Source: F23-B02 sp963610045 (GTDB taxonomy: Bacteria > Bacillota > Clostridia > Oscillospirales > Oscillospiraceae). From it: 43,896 nucleotides of DNA. This document shows positions 7,505-14,636 of the stretch, piece after piece. The stretch is taken from contig CAVDMS010000006.1 in the NCBI GenBank assembly GCA_963610045.1, positions 1 to 43,896 of the forward strand. Direction: 5' to 3'. A program made the position numbers and the translations under genes. The first letter of the stretch is position 1. Every line of letters begins with the position of its first letter. The notes beneath the pieces were generated by a model. The model was given only the letters and a program-made list of their open reading frames with translations. It searched no databases and was not told the origin of the DNA.

Positions 7505-8647
7505 ATGAAAAAGAAAATAAAAAAGCTGGCAAGGAAGATCGCCGCAGTTGCGCCCAAGTCGGGAATAATAAGGACCGTGCTTGAGGGAACGTACAGGGCC
7601 GGAGCGAGCATATACAAACGCTTTTTCGGACTGAGCAGATTCAGAGAGGCTGCAAACGAGGCGATAGACCAGCACTGCCCGGAGGAGAAGAAGGGCTTTG
7701 CCCGCTTTATCCTCATGCTGAAGATATACGGCAGCCATGTGCGCTACGGCATCATACCGAAGGAATATTTCATTTACGGCTTCAATATGCTCTCCGCCGA
7801 GGGGCGGCGCAGCTTCGTTACGAGAAGCAACAAGTATAAGTATTACAAAAAGTTCAACAGCCGCAACTATGTGGACTTTTTAAATCAAAAGACCGAGACC
7901 TATCGCAAATTCGGTGAGTTCTACGGCAGGGACGTTGTGAGCCTGTATACGGATGCAGACTTCAGTAGCTTCCTTCGCTTTATCGAAAAGCATCCGAGGT
8001 TTATCTACAAGCCCGCACAGGACTACGGCGGCAGAGGCATAAAGATCTACGACCTCAAGAATTATGACTGCCCGGAGGATCTTTTCGCCATCATAATCTT
8101 CAACGGCGCCTGCGTGCTCGAGGAGCTTATAGTTCAGGGCGAGGAGATCGCAAGGATCCACCCCGATTCCGTCAACACGGTGCGCCTCGTCACCTATCAC
8201 AGCGACTCCGGCGACACCTATCCCCAGTGGTGCTTCCTGCGCATGGGCTCCGGCGGCAGTCACACGGACAATATGTCCGGCGGCGGCATCTCCGCTCTCG
8301 TCGATTTCGAGACGGGCGTCGTCTGCGACTGCGGCAGAGACTATCTCGGACACCGCTATATATACCACCCCGACACAAATGTTCAGCTCGTGGGACTGAG
8401 GCTCCCGCACTGGGACGAGGTGCGAAAGCTTGCCTGCCGCCTTGCCGCCGTGCTGCCCGAGGTGCGCTTTGTCGGTTGGGACCTTGCGTACAGCGACAGG
8501 GGCTGGGTCTTCGTTGAGGGCAATGCGCAGCCGCAGTGCGTTGCGCCGCAGATAATGTCCTACAACGGAAAGCTCAGAAACTACAAAGAGATGGATAAGA
8601 TATACGAAGCGGATCACAAAGCCCTTGCAGGAGGTGCCGCAAAATGA
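7505..8647 (+). CDS. Second sugar-transfer-associated ATP-grasp ligase
   Basis: A 380-residue ATP-grasp protein of the same broad family as the gene at 5064, but clearly divergent. The ATP-binding loop is FIYKPAQDYGGRGIKIYDL near residue 165, the purine-side acidic residues lie in CVLEELIVQGEEI near residue 205, and the metal-binding end is RGWVFVEGNAQPQ near residue 335. The N-terminal 40 residues are very basic (KKKIKKLARKI), suggesting contact with the membrane or an acidic substrate. GGAGGG lies 11 bases before the ATG. The gene ends in an ATGA overlap with the CapA-like gene. Its place in a polymer locus suggests ligation of an amino acid or acyl group to a surface glycan; the substrate is unknown. 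Confidence 0.75.
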   Translation: MKKKIKKLARKIAAVAPKSGIIRTVLEGTYRAGASIYKRFFGLSRFREAANEAIDQHCPEEKKGFARFILMLKIYGSHVRYGIIPKEYFIYGFNMLSAEGRRSFVTRSNKYKYYKKFNSRNYVDFLNQKTETYRKFGEFYGRDVVSLYTDADFSSFLRFIEKHPRFIYKPAQDYGGRGIKIYDLKNYDCPEDLFAIIIFNGACVLEELIVQGEEIARIHPDSVNTVRLVTYHSDSGDTYPQWCFLRMGSGGSHTDNMSGGGISALVDFETGVVCDCGRDYLGHRYIYHPDTNVQLVGLRLPHWDEVRKLACRLAAVLPEVRFVGWDLAYSDRGWVFVEGNAQPQCVAPQIMSYNGKLRNYKEMDKIYEADHKALAGGAAK

Positions 8648-9813
8648 ATACTGACAACAGCGCAAGCCTTACGATCGGCTTTACCGGCGACCTTGCCTTC
8701 AGCGGCTATTTTGCGGACTGCTGCGGCGACGATACGCTGCTCGGCGACGGCATTAAGAACTTTTTAAACGCAAACGACTACAACGTCATAAACTTTGAAA
8801 GCCCCGTGACACCGTGCCGCATCACGAAGAAAAAGCGCCTTGCGCACCGCAGCAGCCCCGAAGCGTTGGACTTTGTAAAGCGCAACATCAAAAACCCGGT
8901 GCTGTCCTTTGCAAACAACCACATGATGGACTTCGGCACCGTCGGTGTCGTCGATACGATCGACAGCTGCAAGGCGTCGGGCGTTCCATTCATCGGCATC
9001 GGAATGAACGTATCCGAAGCCGCCCGCTGCGTCATCCTCGGAAACGGGATAAAGGTCGGGCTGCTTTCGGTGCAATATAAGCACTACCGTGTTGCGACCG
9101 CCCAGAGCGGCGGACCGCTGCACGAGTCGAGGATAGACTATATAAAGGCTGCGATAAAGTCGCTCAGACCCAAGGTGGACTACGTTGTGCTTGTCTATCA
9201 TGGCGGCGACGAGTTTTTGCATCTGCCGTCGGCGAAGGTTCGGCACCAGTTCAAAAAGTACCTGCGTTGGGGCTGTGACGCCGTGGTTGCGCACCACCCC
9301 CATGTGGTGCAGGGTTACGAGTATTTCGGCACAAAGCCCGTGTTCTATTCGCTGGGCAACTTTGTGTTCGACACCGACTATCAGCGTGCGCAGAACGACA
9401 CCGACAAGGGAATGCTCCTGCGCCTTAAATTCACAAAGAGCGGGATAGCGTTTGAAGCGCTGCCCACGCATATCGACCGTGAGAACAAAAAGGTCTCCGT
9501 CGGCGACGATATGAGCTATTTTACCGACGTTAAAAAGCTCCCCGCCGCCGTGCGCAAGCAGGAAAAGCTCCGTCGGCTCGACGTCATCGCAAGGACGAAG
9601 GCGCACAAGGAGCAGGAGCTTCAGACCCGTGAGGAGAAGCACGCAAAGGAGCAGGTCCGCATAGAGCAGATGGAGGCGAGAGCCGCCATAAAGGAGGCGC
9701 TGTCCGACAAGACAGACCCCGAGCTTGCGGGCAGACACTTCGGCGACGACAATCACGGCAACCCCGACGAGGGGCATATGGAGCGCAGACTGGGCGCAAA
9801 GGACAGGATCTGA
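8644..9813 (+). CDS. CapA-family (poly-gamma-glutamate synthesis type) protein
   Basis: A 389-residue CapA/PGA_cap family protein with a metallophosphoesterase-like fold. Signature elements are FTGDLAFSG near residue 10, NFESPVT near residue 55, SFANNHMMDFG near residue 92, and HHPHVVQGYEYFGTKPVFYS near residue 220, whose His, Asp and Asn residues form the usual metal site. CapA proteins act in poly-gamma-glutamate or other capsule assembly and anchoring. There is no signal peptide or N-terminal membrane anchor, which is unusual, so a cytoplasmic role is likely. After about residue 300 comes a charged coiled-coil tail rich in Lys, Glu and Arg. Translation is coupled to the ATP-grasp gene by ATGA, so the two probably act on one substrate. 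Confidence 0.8.
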   Translation: MNTDNSASLTIGFTGDLAFSGYFADCCGDDTLLGDGIKNFLNANDYNVINFESPVTPCRITKKKRLAHRSSPEALDFVKRNIKNPVLSFANNHMMDFGTVGVVDTIDSCKASGVPFIGIGMNVSEAARCVILGNGIKVGLLSVQYKHYRVATAQSGGPLHESRIDYIKAAIKSLRPKVDYVVLVYHGGDEFLHLPSAKVRHQFKKYLRWGCDAVVAHHPHVVQGYEYFGTKPVFYSLGNFVFDTDYQRAQNDTDKGMLLRLKFTKSGIAFEALPTHIDRENKKVSVGDDMSYFTDVKKLPAAVRKQEKLRRLDVIARTKAHKEQELQTREEKHAKEQVRIEQMEARAAIKEALSDKTDPELAGRHFGDDNHGNPDEGHMERRLGAKDRI

Positions 9814-9830
9814 GCAAAACGGGAGGCAGC

Positions 9831-10787
9831 ATGAAGGACGGCTTCGGAAGGACAATCGAATACCTCCGCATCTCCGTCACCGATGCGTGCAACCTCCGCT
9901 GCCGCTACTGTATGCCGGAGGAGGGACCGAGCGGCTGCAACTGCAAGAGAAATCTTGACGCCGACGAGATAGTTGAGATCGCCTCCGCTGCCGCACGGCT
10001 CGGAATGAAAAAGCTCCGCATAACGGGGGGCGAACCCCTGGTGCGTCGGGATATAGTCGAGCTGACGCATCGGCTCGGCGAGATACCCGGCGTCGAGGAT
10101 ATGTCGATGACGACAAACGGAACGCTGCTCCGTCCCCTTGCAAGGGAGCTTTACGACGCCGGGATACACCGCATAAACATAAGTCTCGACACGCTGGACG
10201 ACGAAAAGTACCGCAGCATGACCCGCACGGGGAAGCTCACGGATGCGCTGTCCGGCATCGAGGCTGCGATAGAGGTCGGGATGTCCCCCGTGAAGCTGAA
10301 CTGCGTGCTGATCGGCGGCTTTAACTCCGACGAGGTCGAGAGCCTTGCCCGCCTTACGCAGAAAATGCCCGTCGATGTGCGCTTTATCGAGCTTATGCCC
10401 ATCGGCGACACGGCGCACTTCGGTGCGGACGCATACCTGCCCGGCTCTTTTGTTATGGGTAGGCTGCCGGAGCTTGTACCCGCAGAGGCGGAGGGCAAGT
10501 CCGTAGCCCGGCTTTACAGGCTGCCGGGGGCGCTCGGCAGAGTGGGGATAATCAGCCCTCTGAGCAATCACTTCTGCTCGGAGTGCAACCGCCTGCGGCT
10601 CACCGCCGACGGCTGTTTAAAGCCCTGCCTGCACTCGGCGGAGGAGATCCCCGTTCGGGGGCTTCACGGCAAGGCGCTTGAGGATGCCATAATTAAGGCT
10701 GCGCTTCACAAGCCCAAAATGCACGTTGAGCTTTCGGCGACGGAGCGCTCCGAATCGAAAAGAAGCATGAACAGGATAGGAGGATGA
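9831..10787 (+). CDS. moaA: GTP 3',8-cyclase, molybdenum cofactor biosynthesis
   Basis: A radical-SAM enzyme that converts GTP to 3',8-cyclo-GTP, the first step of molybdopterin synthesis. The 318 residues show the SAM-cluster motif CxxxCxxC (C20, C24, C27 in CNLRCRYC), the glycine-rich SAM segment (ITGGEPLVRRD), and the second cluster ligands near the end (FCSECNRLRL and CLKPCL). The chain ends in Gly-Gly, the catalytic tail typical of MoaA. GGGAGG lies 5-10 bases before the ATG. It follows the CapA-like gene by 17 bases without a terminator, so it may be read from the same promoter, although the pathways seem unrelated. No other Moco synthesis gene except the following MOSC gene is in the window. 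Confidence 0.93.
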   Translation: MKDGFGRTIEYLRISVTDACNLRCRYCMPEEGPSGCNCKRNLDADEIVEIASAAARLGMKKLRITGGEPLVRRDIVELTHRLGEIPGVEDMSMTTNGTLLRPLARELYDAGIHRINISLDTLDDEKYRSMTRTGKLTDALSGIEAAIEVGMSPVKLNCVLIGGFNSDEVESLARLTQKMPVDVRFIELMPIGDTAHFGADAYLPGSFVMGRLPELVPAEAEGKSVARLYRLPGALGRVGIISPLSNHFCSECNRLRLTADGCLKPCLHSAEEIPVRGLHGKALEDAIIKAALHKPKMHVELSATERSESKRSMNRIGG

Positions 10788-10790
10788 GCC

Positions 10791-11228
10791 ATGGCAAGCG
10801 TTGCGGCAATATGCATCAGCGAGGTCAGAGGAATACAGAAGCATGAGATACCCGAAGCGTACTTTCGCATCGACCACGGTATCGACGGCGACGCCCACGC
10901 AGGCAACTGGCACAGGCAGATAAGCCTTTTGAGCGTCGAGAGCGTTGCAAAGCTCCAGGAGAAGCTGAGCTTTAAGCTCAAAAACGGCGACTTTGCGGAG
11001 AACGTGCTTGTCGAGGGGCTTGCGGTGTCGAGTCTCCCCGTGGGGACGAAGCTTCGCATCGGCGAGGCGGTTTGCGAGGTCACGCAGATAGGCAAGGAGT
11101 GCCATGCCGACTGTGCGATACGCAAGGCGGCGGGCGACTGCGTCATGCCCAGAGAGGGCGTTTTCGTGAAGGTCCTTGCTTCGGGCAAGGTGAAAAAGGG
11201 CGACGGCATCGAGGTGTTGGAGGCTTAA
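10791..11228 (+). CDS. MOSC domain protein
   Basis: A stand-alone MOSC domain of 145 residues. Family features are HGIDGDAHAGNWHRQISLLS near residue 30, the NVLVEGL segment near residue 68, and the conserved cysteine region IGKECHADC near residue 100. MOSC domains bind or sulfurate molybdenum cofactor or carry reactive sulfur or thiols. The ATG at 10791 is 3 bases from the moaA stop and has AGGAGG upstream, so it is co-transcribed with moaA. Together they suggest Moco handling for an enzyme encoded elsewhere. In Clostridia, single-domain MOSC genes often accompany Moco synthesis genes. Confidence 0.88.
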   Translation: MASVAAICISEVRGIQKHEIPEAYFRIDHGIDGDAHAGNWHRQISLLSVESVAKLQEKLSFKLKNGDFAENVLVEGLAVSSLPVGTKLRIGEAVCEVTQIGKECHADCAIRKAAGDCVMPREGVFVKVLASGKVKKGDGIEVLEA

Positions 11229-11270
11229 TTTAATCAACGCAAAACAAAATAAAAATATATGGAGGAAAAA

Positions 11271-11957
11271 ATGAGAAACGTAAAGAGAATTGCGGCTCTG
11301 CTGCTTGCGCTCGTCATGGTGTTTGCACTGTGTGCCTGCTCCGACAGCGGCAGCGGTAAGGACAAGGACGACAAGGTCGAAAAAGTTGAGAAGAAGACCG
11401 ACGCAGAACTCATCGTCGGCACTTGGGAAGCAAAACTGGACATGGGCGAGTATTTCGATGCGCTTATGGATTCCGATCCCGACATGGCGGCAATGTCTGC
11501 ATATTTTGACTTTACCGGCGTTGAACTCGTGGTGAGCTACGAGTTTGACAAGGACGGAAGCTACAAGCTCAGCTTCTCGGCGGCGGATGAGGAGAAGCTT
11601 GAAATGGCCTTCCGCAATGCGGTCGAGAAATTGGTGAACGATATGTTGGCAGGAACGGGCTACACCCTTGAGGATGCGGCAGCCGAGGAAGGCATGACTG
11701 TTGACGAGCTGCTTGACGCCGTGATGGAAGAAAACTTTAACAGCGAAGACTTTTTCAGCGATTCGAGCGAAAGCGGCAGCTATGAGATAAAGGACGGCAA
11801 GCTCTACCTCGCAGAGAACGGCGACGAGCTTGAGGATGACGATTACTTTGAGGTCAAGCTCAAGGGCGACAAGCTCACCCTCGTTGCAAAGTACTCCGAC
11901 GGCGAGATCGACGACGCATCCGATACGATGTTCCCCATGAACTTCGTAAGAAAGTAA
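11271..11957 (+). CDS. Acidic lipoprotein, function unknown
   Basis: A 228-residue secreted lipoprotein. The signal peptide has a basic start (MRNVKRI), a hydrophobic core and a lipobox ending at C23 (ALCAC), so Cys23 should be lipidated after cleavage. The mature part is highly charged: a Lys/Asp linker, then an acidic beta-rich domain opening with ELIVGTWEAKLD, reminiscent of small lipocalin-like or META-type lipoprotein domains, although I cannot assign one. I chose the ATG at 11271 because GGAGG (11261-11265) sits correctly before it; an ATG 12 bases earlier would overlap that site. It follows the MOSC gene by 42 bases with no hairpin between and ends at a strong terminator. Confidence 0.75.
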   Translation: MRNVKRIAALLLALVMVFALCACSDSGSGKDKDDKVEKVEKKTDAELIVGTWEAKLDMGEYFDALMDSDPDMAAMSAYFDFTGVELVVSYEFDKDGSYKLSFSAADEEKLEMAFRNAVEKLVNDMLAGTGYTLEDAAAEEGMTVDELLDAVMEENFNSEDFFSDSSESGSYEIKDGKLYLAENGDELEDDDYFEVKLKGDKLTLVAKYSDGEIDDASDTMFPMNFVRK

Positions 11958-11966
11958 TAAGCACAT

Positions 11967-11998
11967 AAAAAAGCCTACGGCATTCCGCAGGCTTTTTT
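11967..11998 (+). terminator. Bidirectional hairpin terminator
   Basis: Arms AAAAAAGCCT-CGG (11967-11980) and CCG-AGGCTTTTTT (11985-11998) pair with one mismatch around a 4-base loop. The hairpin lies between the rightward lipoprotein gene and the leftward DUF1700 gene and has a T-run in both directions. Confidence 0.85.
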
Positions 11999-12011
11999 CC
12001 TTTATGCATTA

Positions 12012-12728
12012 TTAAAACCAGTGCCAGATGTGCCAGAACTCAATGCCTCCGGCGGTCAGGGCAAAGGCGAGGAAGGTCAGCACGAAGCAGACCGCAAACA
12101 GCGCAAGAGACACGAGCGTCACGGTGCGCAGGCGGCGCTTTACCTTGGCGGAAAAGCGGGGGCTTATCGCAAGCGGGGGAAGCGTCGCTTCACCGGAGGC
12201 GGAAGCCAGCGTGTTGCGGCGGAAGCGCCCGAAGGAGCGCACAAGCTGCCGCAGAAACGCAGCATAGTAAATGCCGCCGACGGCGATCAGCACCGTGAGC
12301 GCCACGAGCGAAAGACCCAAGATCGCACCGCACCGGTAGGGCATGACGGGGATAATCCCCTCGATGTTCAGCCCGCCGATAAGGCAGACCGACAGCGCTC
12401 CGAACGAAACGACGGCGGCAAGCATCACGAGCAGCCACGCCGCAAGCAGAATGAAAAACAGTCCCGCAAACAGGTCGGCAAAGCCCAGACCCACGATAAC
12501 AAGCGGCTTGTTCCCGCCCTTGCGGGCGGTACCGCCTTCCGCCTCGCCGAACTGTGAAGCCAGCGCTTCGGGGTCTCCCAGTTTTGCGGCGATCTCCTCC
12601 TCCGAGTAGCCGTCGCTCATTTTAAACGCAAAGTGCTGCTCATACTCCGACACGATGTCGTCGGCATCGGCGATTTTTCTCCTGCGCAGCTCGGACTCAA
12701 GCTGCGTCAAAAATTCATTCTTCGTCAT
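12012..12728 (-). CDS. DUF1700 (HAAS-domain) membrane protein
   Basis: A 238-residue protein. Residues 1-70 form the HAAS/DUF1700 helical domain (MTKNEFLTQLESELRR, then YEQHFAFKMSDGYSEEEIAA and LGDPEALASQF). After it come about four hydrophobic segments in two pairs. Such proteins are nearly always encoded next to a PadR repressor, as here, and are thought to sense or regulate an envelope process. The ATG at 12728 lies inside the end of padR (14-base overlap), so translation is coupled; an earlier in-frame TTG would add 13 residues unlike the family. The direct partner or target is not known. Confidence 0.85.
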   Translation of the reverse strand: MTKNEFLTQLESELRRRKIADADDIVSEYEQHFAFKMSDGYSEEEIAAKLGDPEALASQFGEAEGGTARKGGNKPLVIVGLGFADLFAGLFFILLAAWLLVMLAAVVSFGALSVCLIGGLNIEGIIPVMPYRCGAILGLSLVALTVLIAVGGIYYAAFLRQLVRSFGRFRRNTLASASGEATLPPLAISPRFSAKVKRRLRTVTLVSLALFAVCFVLTFLAFALTAGGIEFWHIWHWF

Positions 12729-13041
12729 CGCATTCGTCCTCCAACAAAATTCTGACGGACCGTGCAAACTTCAAATACTCCGCACGGCCGCTGAGGTAGG
12801 TCTCCCGCCCGAGCTTCGTGAGCTTGTAATACTTGCGGGGCGGACCGCCGCTCTCCTCCTGCAAATAGGTGGTCAAAAGCCCGTCCGACTTGAGCTTGCG
12901 CAGGATCGGATAAACCGTTCCGTCCGCAATGTCGATGCGCTCGGACAGGCGGTCGGAGATCTCGTACCCGTAGCAGTCCCGCTTTGTCAGCAGCGCCAGC
13001 ACGCACAGCTCAAGCACACCCTTTTTATATTGCGTGTTCAT
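12715..13041 (-). CDS. PadR-family transcriptional repressor
   Basis: A 108-residue winged-helix regulator. The PadR pattern is complete: KKGVLELCVLALL at the start, YGYEISDRLSE, DGTVYPILRKLKSDGLL, and the wing GGPPRKYYKLT. The size is that of the short PadR class. It is followed by an overlapping DUF1700 gene, the usual two-gene unit in Firmicutes. The promoter upstream is nearly consensus and its -10 lies between the arms of a 23-bp dyad, strongly suggesting autorepression. The inducing signal is unknown. Confidence 0.92.
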   Translation of the reverse strand: MNTQYKKGVLELCVLALLTKRDCYGYEISDRLSERIDIADGTVYPILRKLKSDGLLTTYLQEESGGPPRKYYKLTKLGRETYLSGRAEYLKFARSVRILLEDECDDEE

Positions 13042-13071
13042 ATCCGGCTCCTTTCGGTTTCGTTTCCTTAC

Positions 13072-13107
13072 ACTACTGTATTATATTCAGTAGTTTGAAA
13101 ATGTCAA
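13072..13107 (-). promoter_or_regulatory. padR promoter with overlapping operator dyad
   Basis: On the minus strand: -35 TTGACA (13102-13107), a 16-base spacer and -10 TATAAT (13080-13085), both consensus. A dyad with arms ACTACTG (13072-13078) and CAGTAGT (13088-13094) brackets the -10, so a bound dimer would block RNA polymerase. PadR proteins commonly autoregulate through such sites. Confidence 0.75.
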
Positions 13108-13120
13108 TAGCTTTTTGCAA

Positions 13121-13154
13121 AAAATCTGCAAGGAAAAACTTCCTTGCAGATTTT
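13121..13154 (-). terminator. Terminator of the sigma/anti-sigma operon
   Basis: Perfect 15-bp arms (13121-13135 and 13140-13154) with a 4-base loop are followed on the minus strand by six Ts. The hairpin lies 15 bases past the stop of the anti-sigma gene and just upstream of the padR promoter. Confidence 0.88.
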
Positions 13155-13169
13155 CGGATATTATAGGCT

Positions 13170-14063
13170 TTACGGGTTTGCGGCGCTGCGCAGCCGACGC
13201 AGACCGAGGTACAGCAGCAGTCCGCAGTACAGCAGCAGCGAAATGAACAGGCTCAAAAAGAAGTCCCTCGGCATCGAGTACGAGGCAAAGGATATGCCCA
13301 CGACAAGAAGCTGCGCTGCGATATACAAAACGGGGTATGGCAGCAGGTACGAAAGTATCGGCTTGACTGCGGTGTTTTTCCTGAAAACGAGGAACAGCAG
13401 CCACAGCAGCGCTTCGGCGCAGAGGGCAAGGATCAGCAGGTAGCCGGGGGTGAGCCTCGGCAGAGTCACTATGCCCTCGTTCTCGTTTGCGTCGCCGTAG
13501 AGAAGCACGTCGTCGCTGCCATTGTTCGGCGTGTAGTACACCGTCACGCTCTCGGCGTTCTCCGTGCCGATGACCGTCGTTTTGGCGCTCTTGCCGAGTA
13601 GGCGGTCCCATGTCGAGGTCCACGCCTCGACGGAGCAGAGCAGGTGATCGGGGTCGTCGGGGTCTGCGTATGTGCGGTAGTCAAAATCCGTAACGCCTTT
13701 GCCGAAGGAAAGCTTCAGACCGCCGTCTAATTCCTCGACGGTAACGAGACCTTGCGAGTACGGGAGGTACTCCGGTGCATCCAGCACCGCAAAGGCGGAG
13801 ACAAGGAGCGCCAGCGCAAGCACCACGGCGCAGGCGGCGGTGCCGATGCGCTTTAGGTAAAGCCGCTTGCGTATGAGCTTTAAGGGGGCGGCGTCGGAGA
13901 CATCGCAAGAAACGGGCTTTGGCTCCTTTGTGCGTTCAAATTCCTCTCGGCAGCCGTCGCAGCCCTTGAGATGCTCCGCTACGAACTCCGACGTTTCGGG
14001 ACTCAGCATATCCTCCGCATACAGCGGGAGCAGGTCCCGCACTATGCTGCATTCATTTTTCAT
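13170..14063 (-). CDS. Zinc-finger anti-sigma factor, membrane-bound
   Basis: A 297-residue protein with an N-terminal zf-HC2 anti-sigma domain: a Cys near residue 5 (NECSIVRDLLPLYAEDML), then the HLKGCDGC motif (H-x3-C-x2-C) near residues 31-37. It then has a transmembrane helix near residues 75-95, an extracytoplasmic domain, and three further hydrophobic segments near the C-terminus. Such proteins hold an ECF sigma factor at the membrane until a signal arrives. Its start overlaps the sigma gene's stop by 11 bases, the usual coupling of sigma and anti-sigma. The signal sensed and the mechanism of release are not visible. Confidence 0.82.
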   Translation of the reverse strand: MKNECSIVRDLLPLYAEDMLSPETSEFVAEHLKGCDGCREEFERTKEPKPVSCDVSDAAPLKLIRKRLYLKRIGTAACAVVLALALLVSAFAVLDAPEYLPYSQGLVTVEELDGGLKLSFGKGVTDFDYRTYADPDDPDHLLCSVEAWTSTWDRLLGKSAKTTVIGTENAESVTVYYTPNNGSDDVLLYGDANENEGIVTLPRLTPGYLLILALCAEALLWLLFLVFRKNTAVKPILSYLLPYPVLYIAAQLLVVGISFASYSMPRDFFLSLFISLLLYCGLLLYLGLRRLRSAANP

Positions 14064-14544
14064 GTTCGTTTTCCTCCAGCTTGCTTCTGATAAGAGACTT
14101 GGCTCGGTGATAGGTGACGCACGCCCAGTTTTCGGACTTTCCGAATATTGCGCCGATCTGCTTAAAGCTCAGCTCGGCGAACACCCGCCACATGAACACC
14201 TCACGGTACGGCTCCGCTATGCCGTGCAGAACGGTCCTTGCACGCTCTGCGCCGTCGTGCAGCAGCACCTGCGCTTCGGGACCGTCGACCGACAGCGGGA
14301 GGGCGTCGTCCAAGGTCTCGGTGCGCTCCGACTTTTTGAGCCTGTCGTAAAAGCAGTTTTTTGCGATGCGGCACAGCCACACCCGAAGCTCGCAGTCGCC
14401 CCGAAAGCCGTCGAGCGAGCGCAGCGCCTTGAAAAACGTGTCGCTCGTTATCTCCTCGGCGTCTCTTTCGCTGCCGGAGAGCTTCAGCGCATAGCGGTAC
14501 ACGTCGCCGAAGTAGCGGCGGTAAATTTCTTCAAACTCGGTCAC
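14053..14544 (-). CDS. ECF-family RNA polymerase sigma factor
   Basis: A 163-residue sigma-70 family factor with region 2 (FEEIYRRYFGDVYRYALKLS, then DAEEITSDTFFKALRSLD) and region 4 (FMWRVFAELSFKQIGAIFG, then SENWACVTYHRAKSLIRSKL). Both regions are complete and the size is normal for an ECF sigma. I take GTG at 14544 as the start because GGAGGT lies 7 bases upstream and the family pattern begins there; the open frame extends further upstream without family similarity and through a terminator. A divergent promoter-like element about 25 bases upstream suggests autoregulation. The regulated genes cannot be listed from this window. Confidence 0.85.
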   Translation of the reverse strand: MTEFEEIYRRYFGDVYRYALKLSGSERDAEEITSDTFFKALRSLDGFRGDCELRVWLCRIAKNCFYDRLKKSERTETLDDALPLSVDGPEAQVLLHDGAERARTVLHGIAEPYREVFMWRVFAELSFKQIGAIFGKSENWACVTYHRAKSLIRSKLEENEHEK

Positions 14545-14565
14545 TCTATCACCTCCCACATTTAA

Positions 14566-14593
14566 GAGACTGTGCGGAAGAAAAAATCTTACA
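14566..14593 (-). promoter_or_regulatory. Candidate ECF-type autoregulated promoter
   Basis: On the minus strand, TGTAAGA (14587-14593) and GTCTC (14566-14570) are separated by 16 bases, with a T-run just after the -35-like element. This resembles the 'GTAA ... CGTC/GTCT' form of ECF promoters, in contrast with the TTGACA/TATAAT promoters elsewhere in the window. It is the only promoter-like sequence between the upstream terminator and the sigma gene. Confidence 0.4.
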
Positions 14594-14606
14594 GACTTTT
14601 TGAAAA

Positions 14607-14630
14607 AAACACCGTCCGCAGACGGTGTTT
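14607..14630 (-). terminator. Terminator of the glycogen/PfkB operon
   Basis: Perfect 10-bp arms (14607-14616 and 14621-14630) with loop CGCA and a minus-strand T-run from the A-tract at 14603-14609. It follows the PfkB kinase stop by a few bases. Confidence 0.87.
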
Positions 14631-14636
14631 TTTGGT

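Noticed and set aside
9814..9830. A molybdenum-cofactor riboswitch before moaA
   Set aside because: Only 17 bases separate moaA from the CapA gene.
10617..11966. A 449-codon minus-strand frame opposite moaA, MOSC and the lipoprotein gene
   Set aside because: It spans three real plus-strand genes with good start sites and has no recognisable family.
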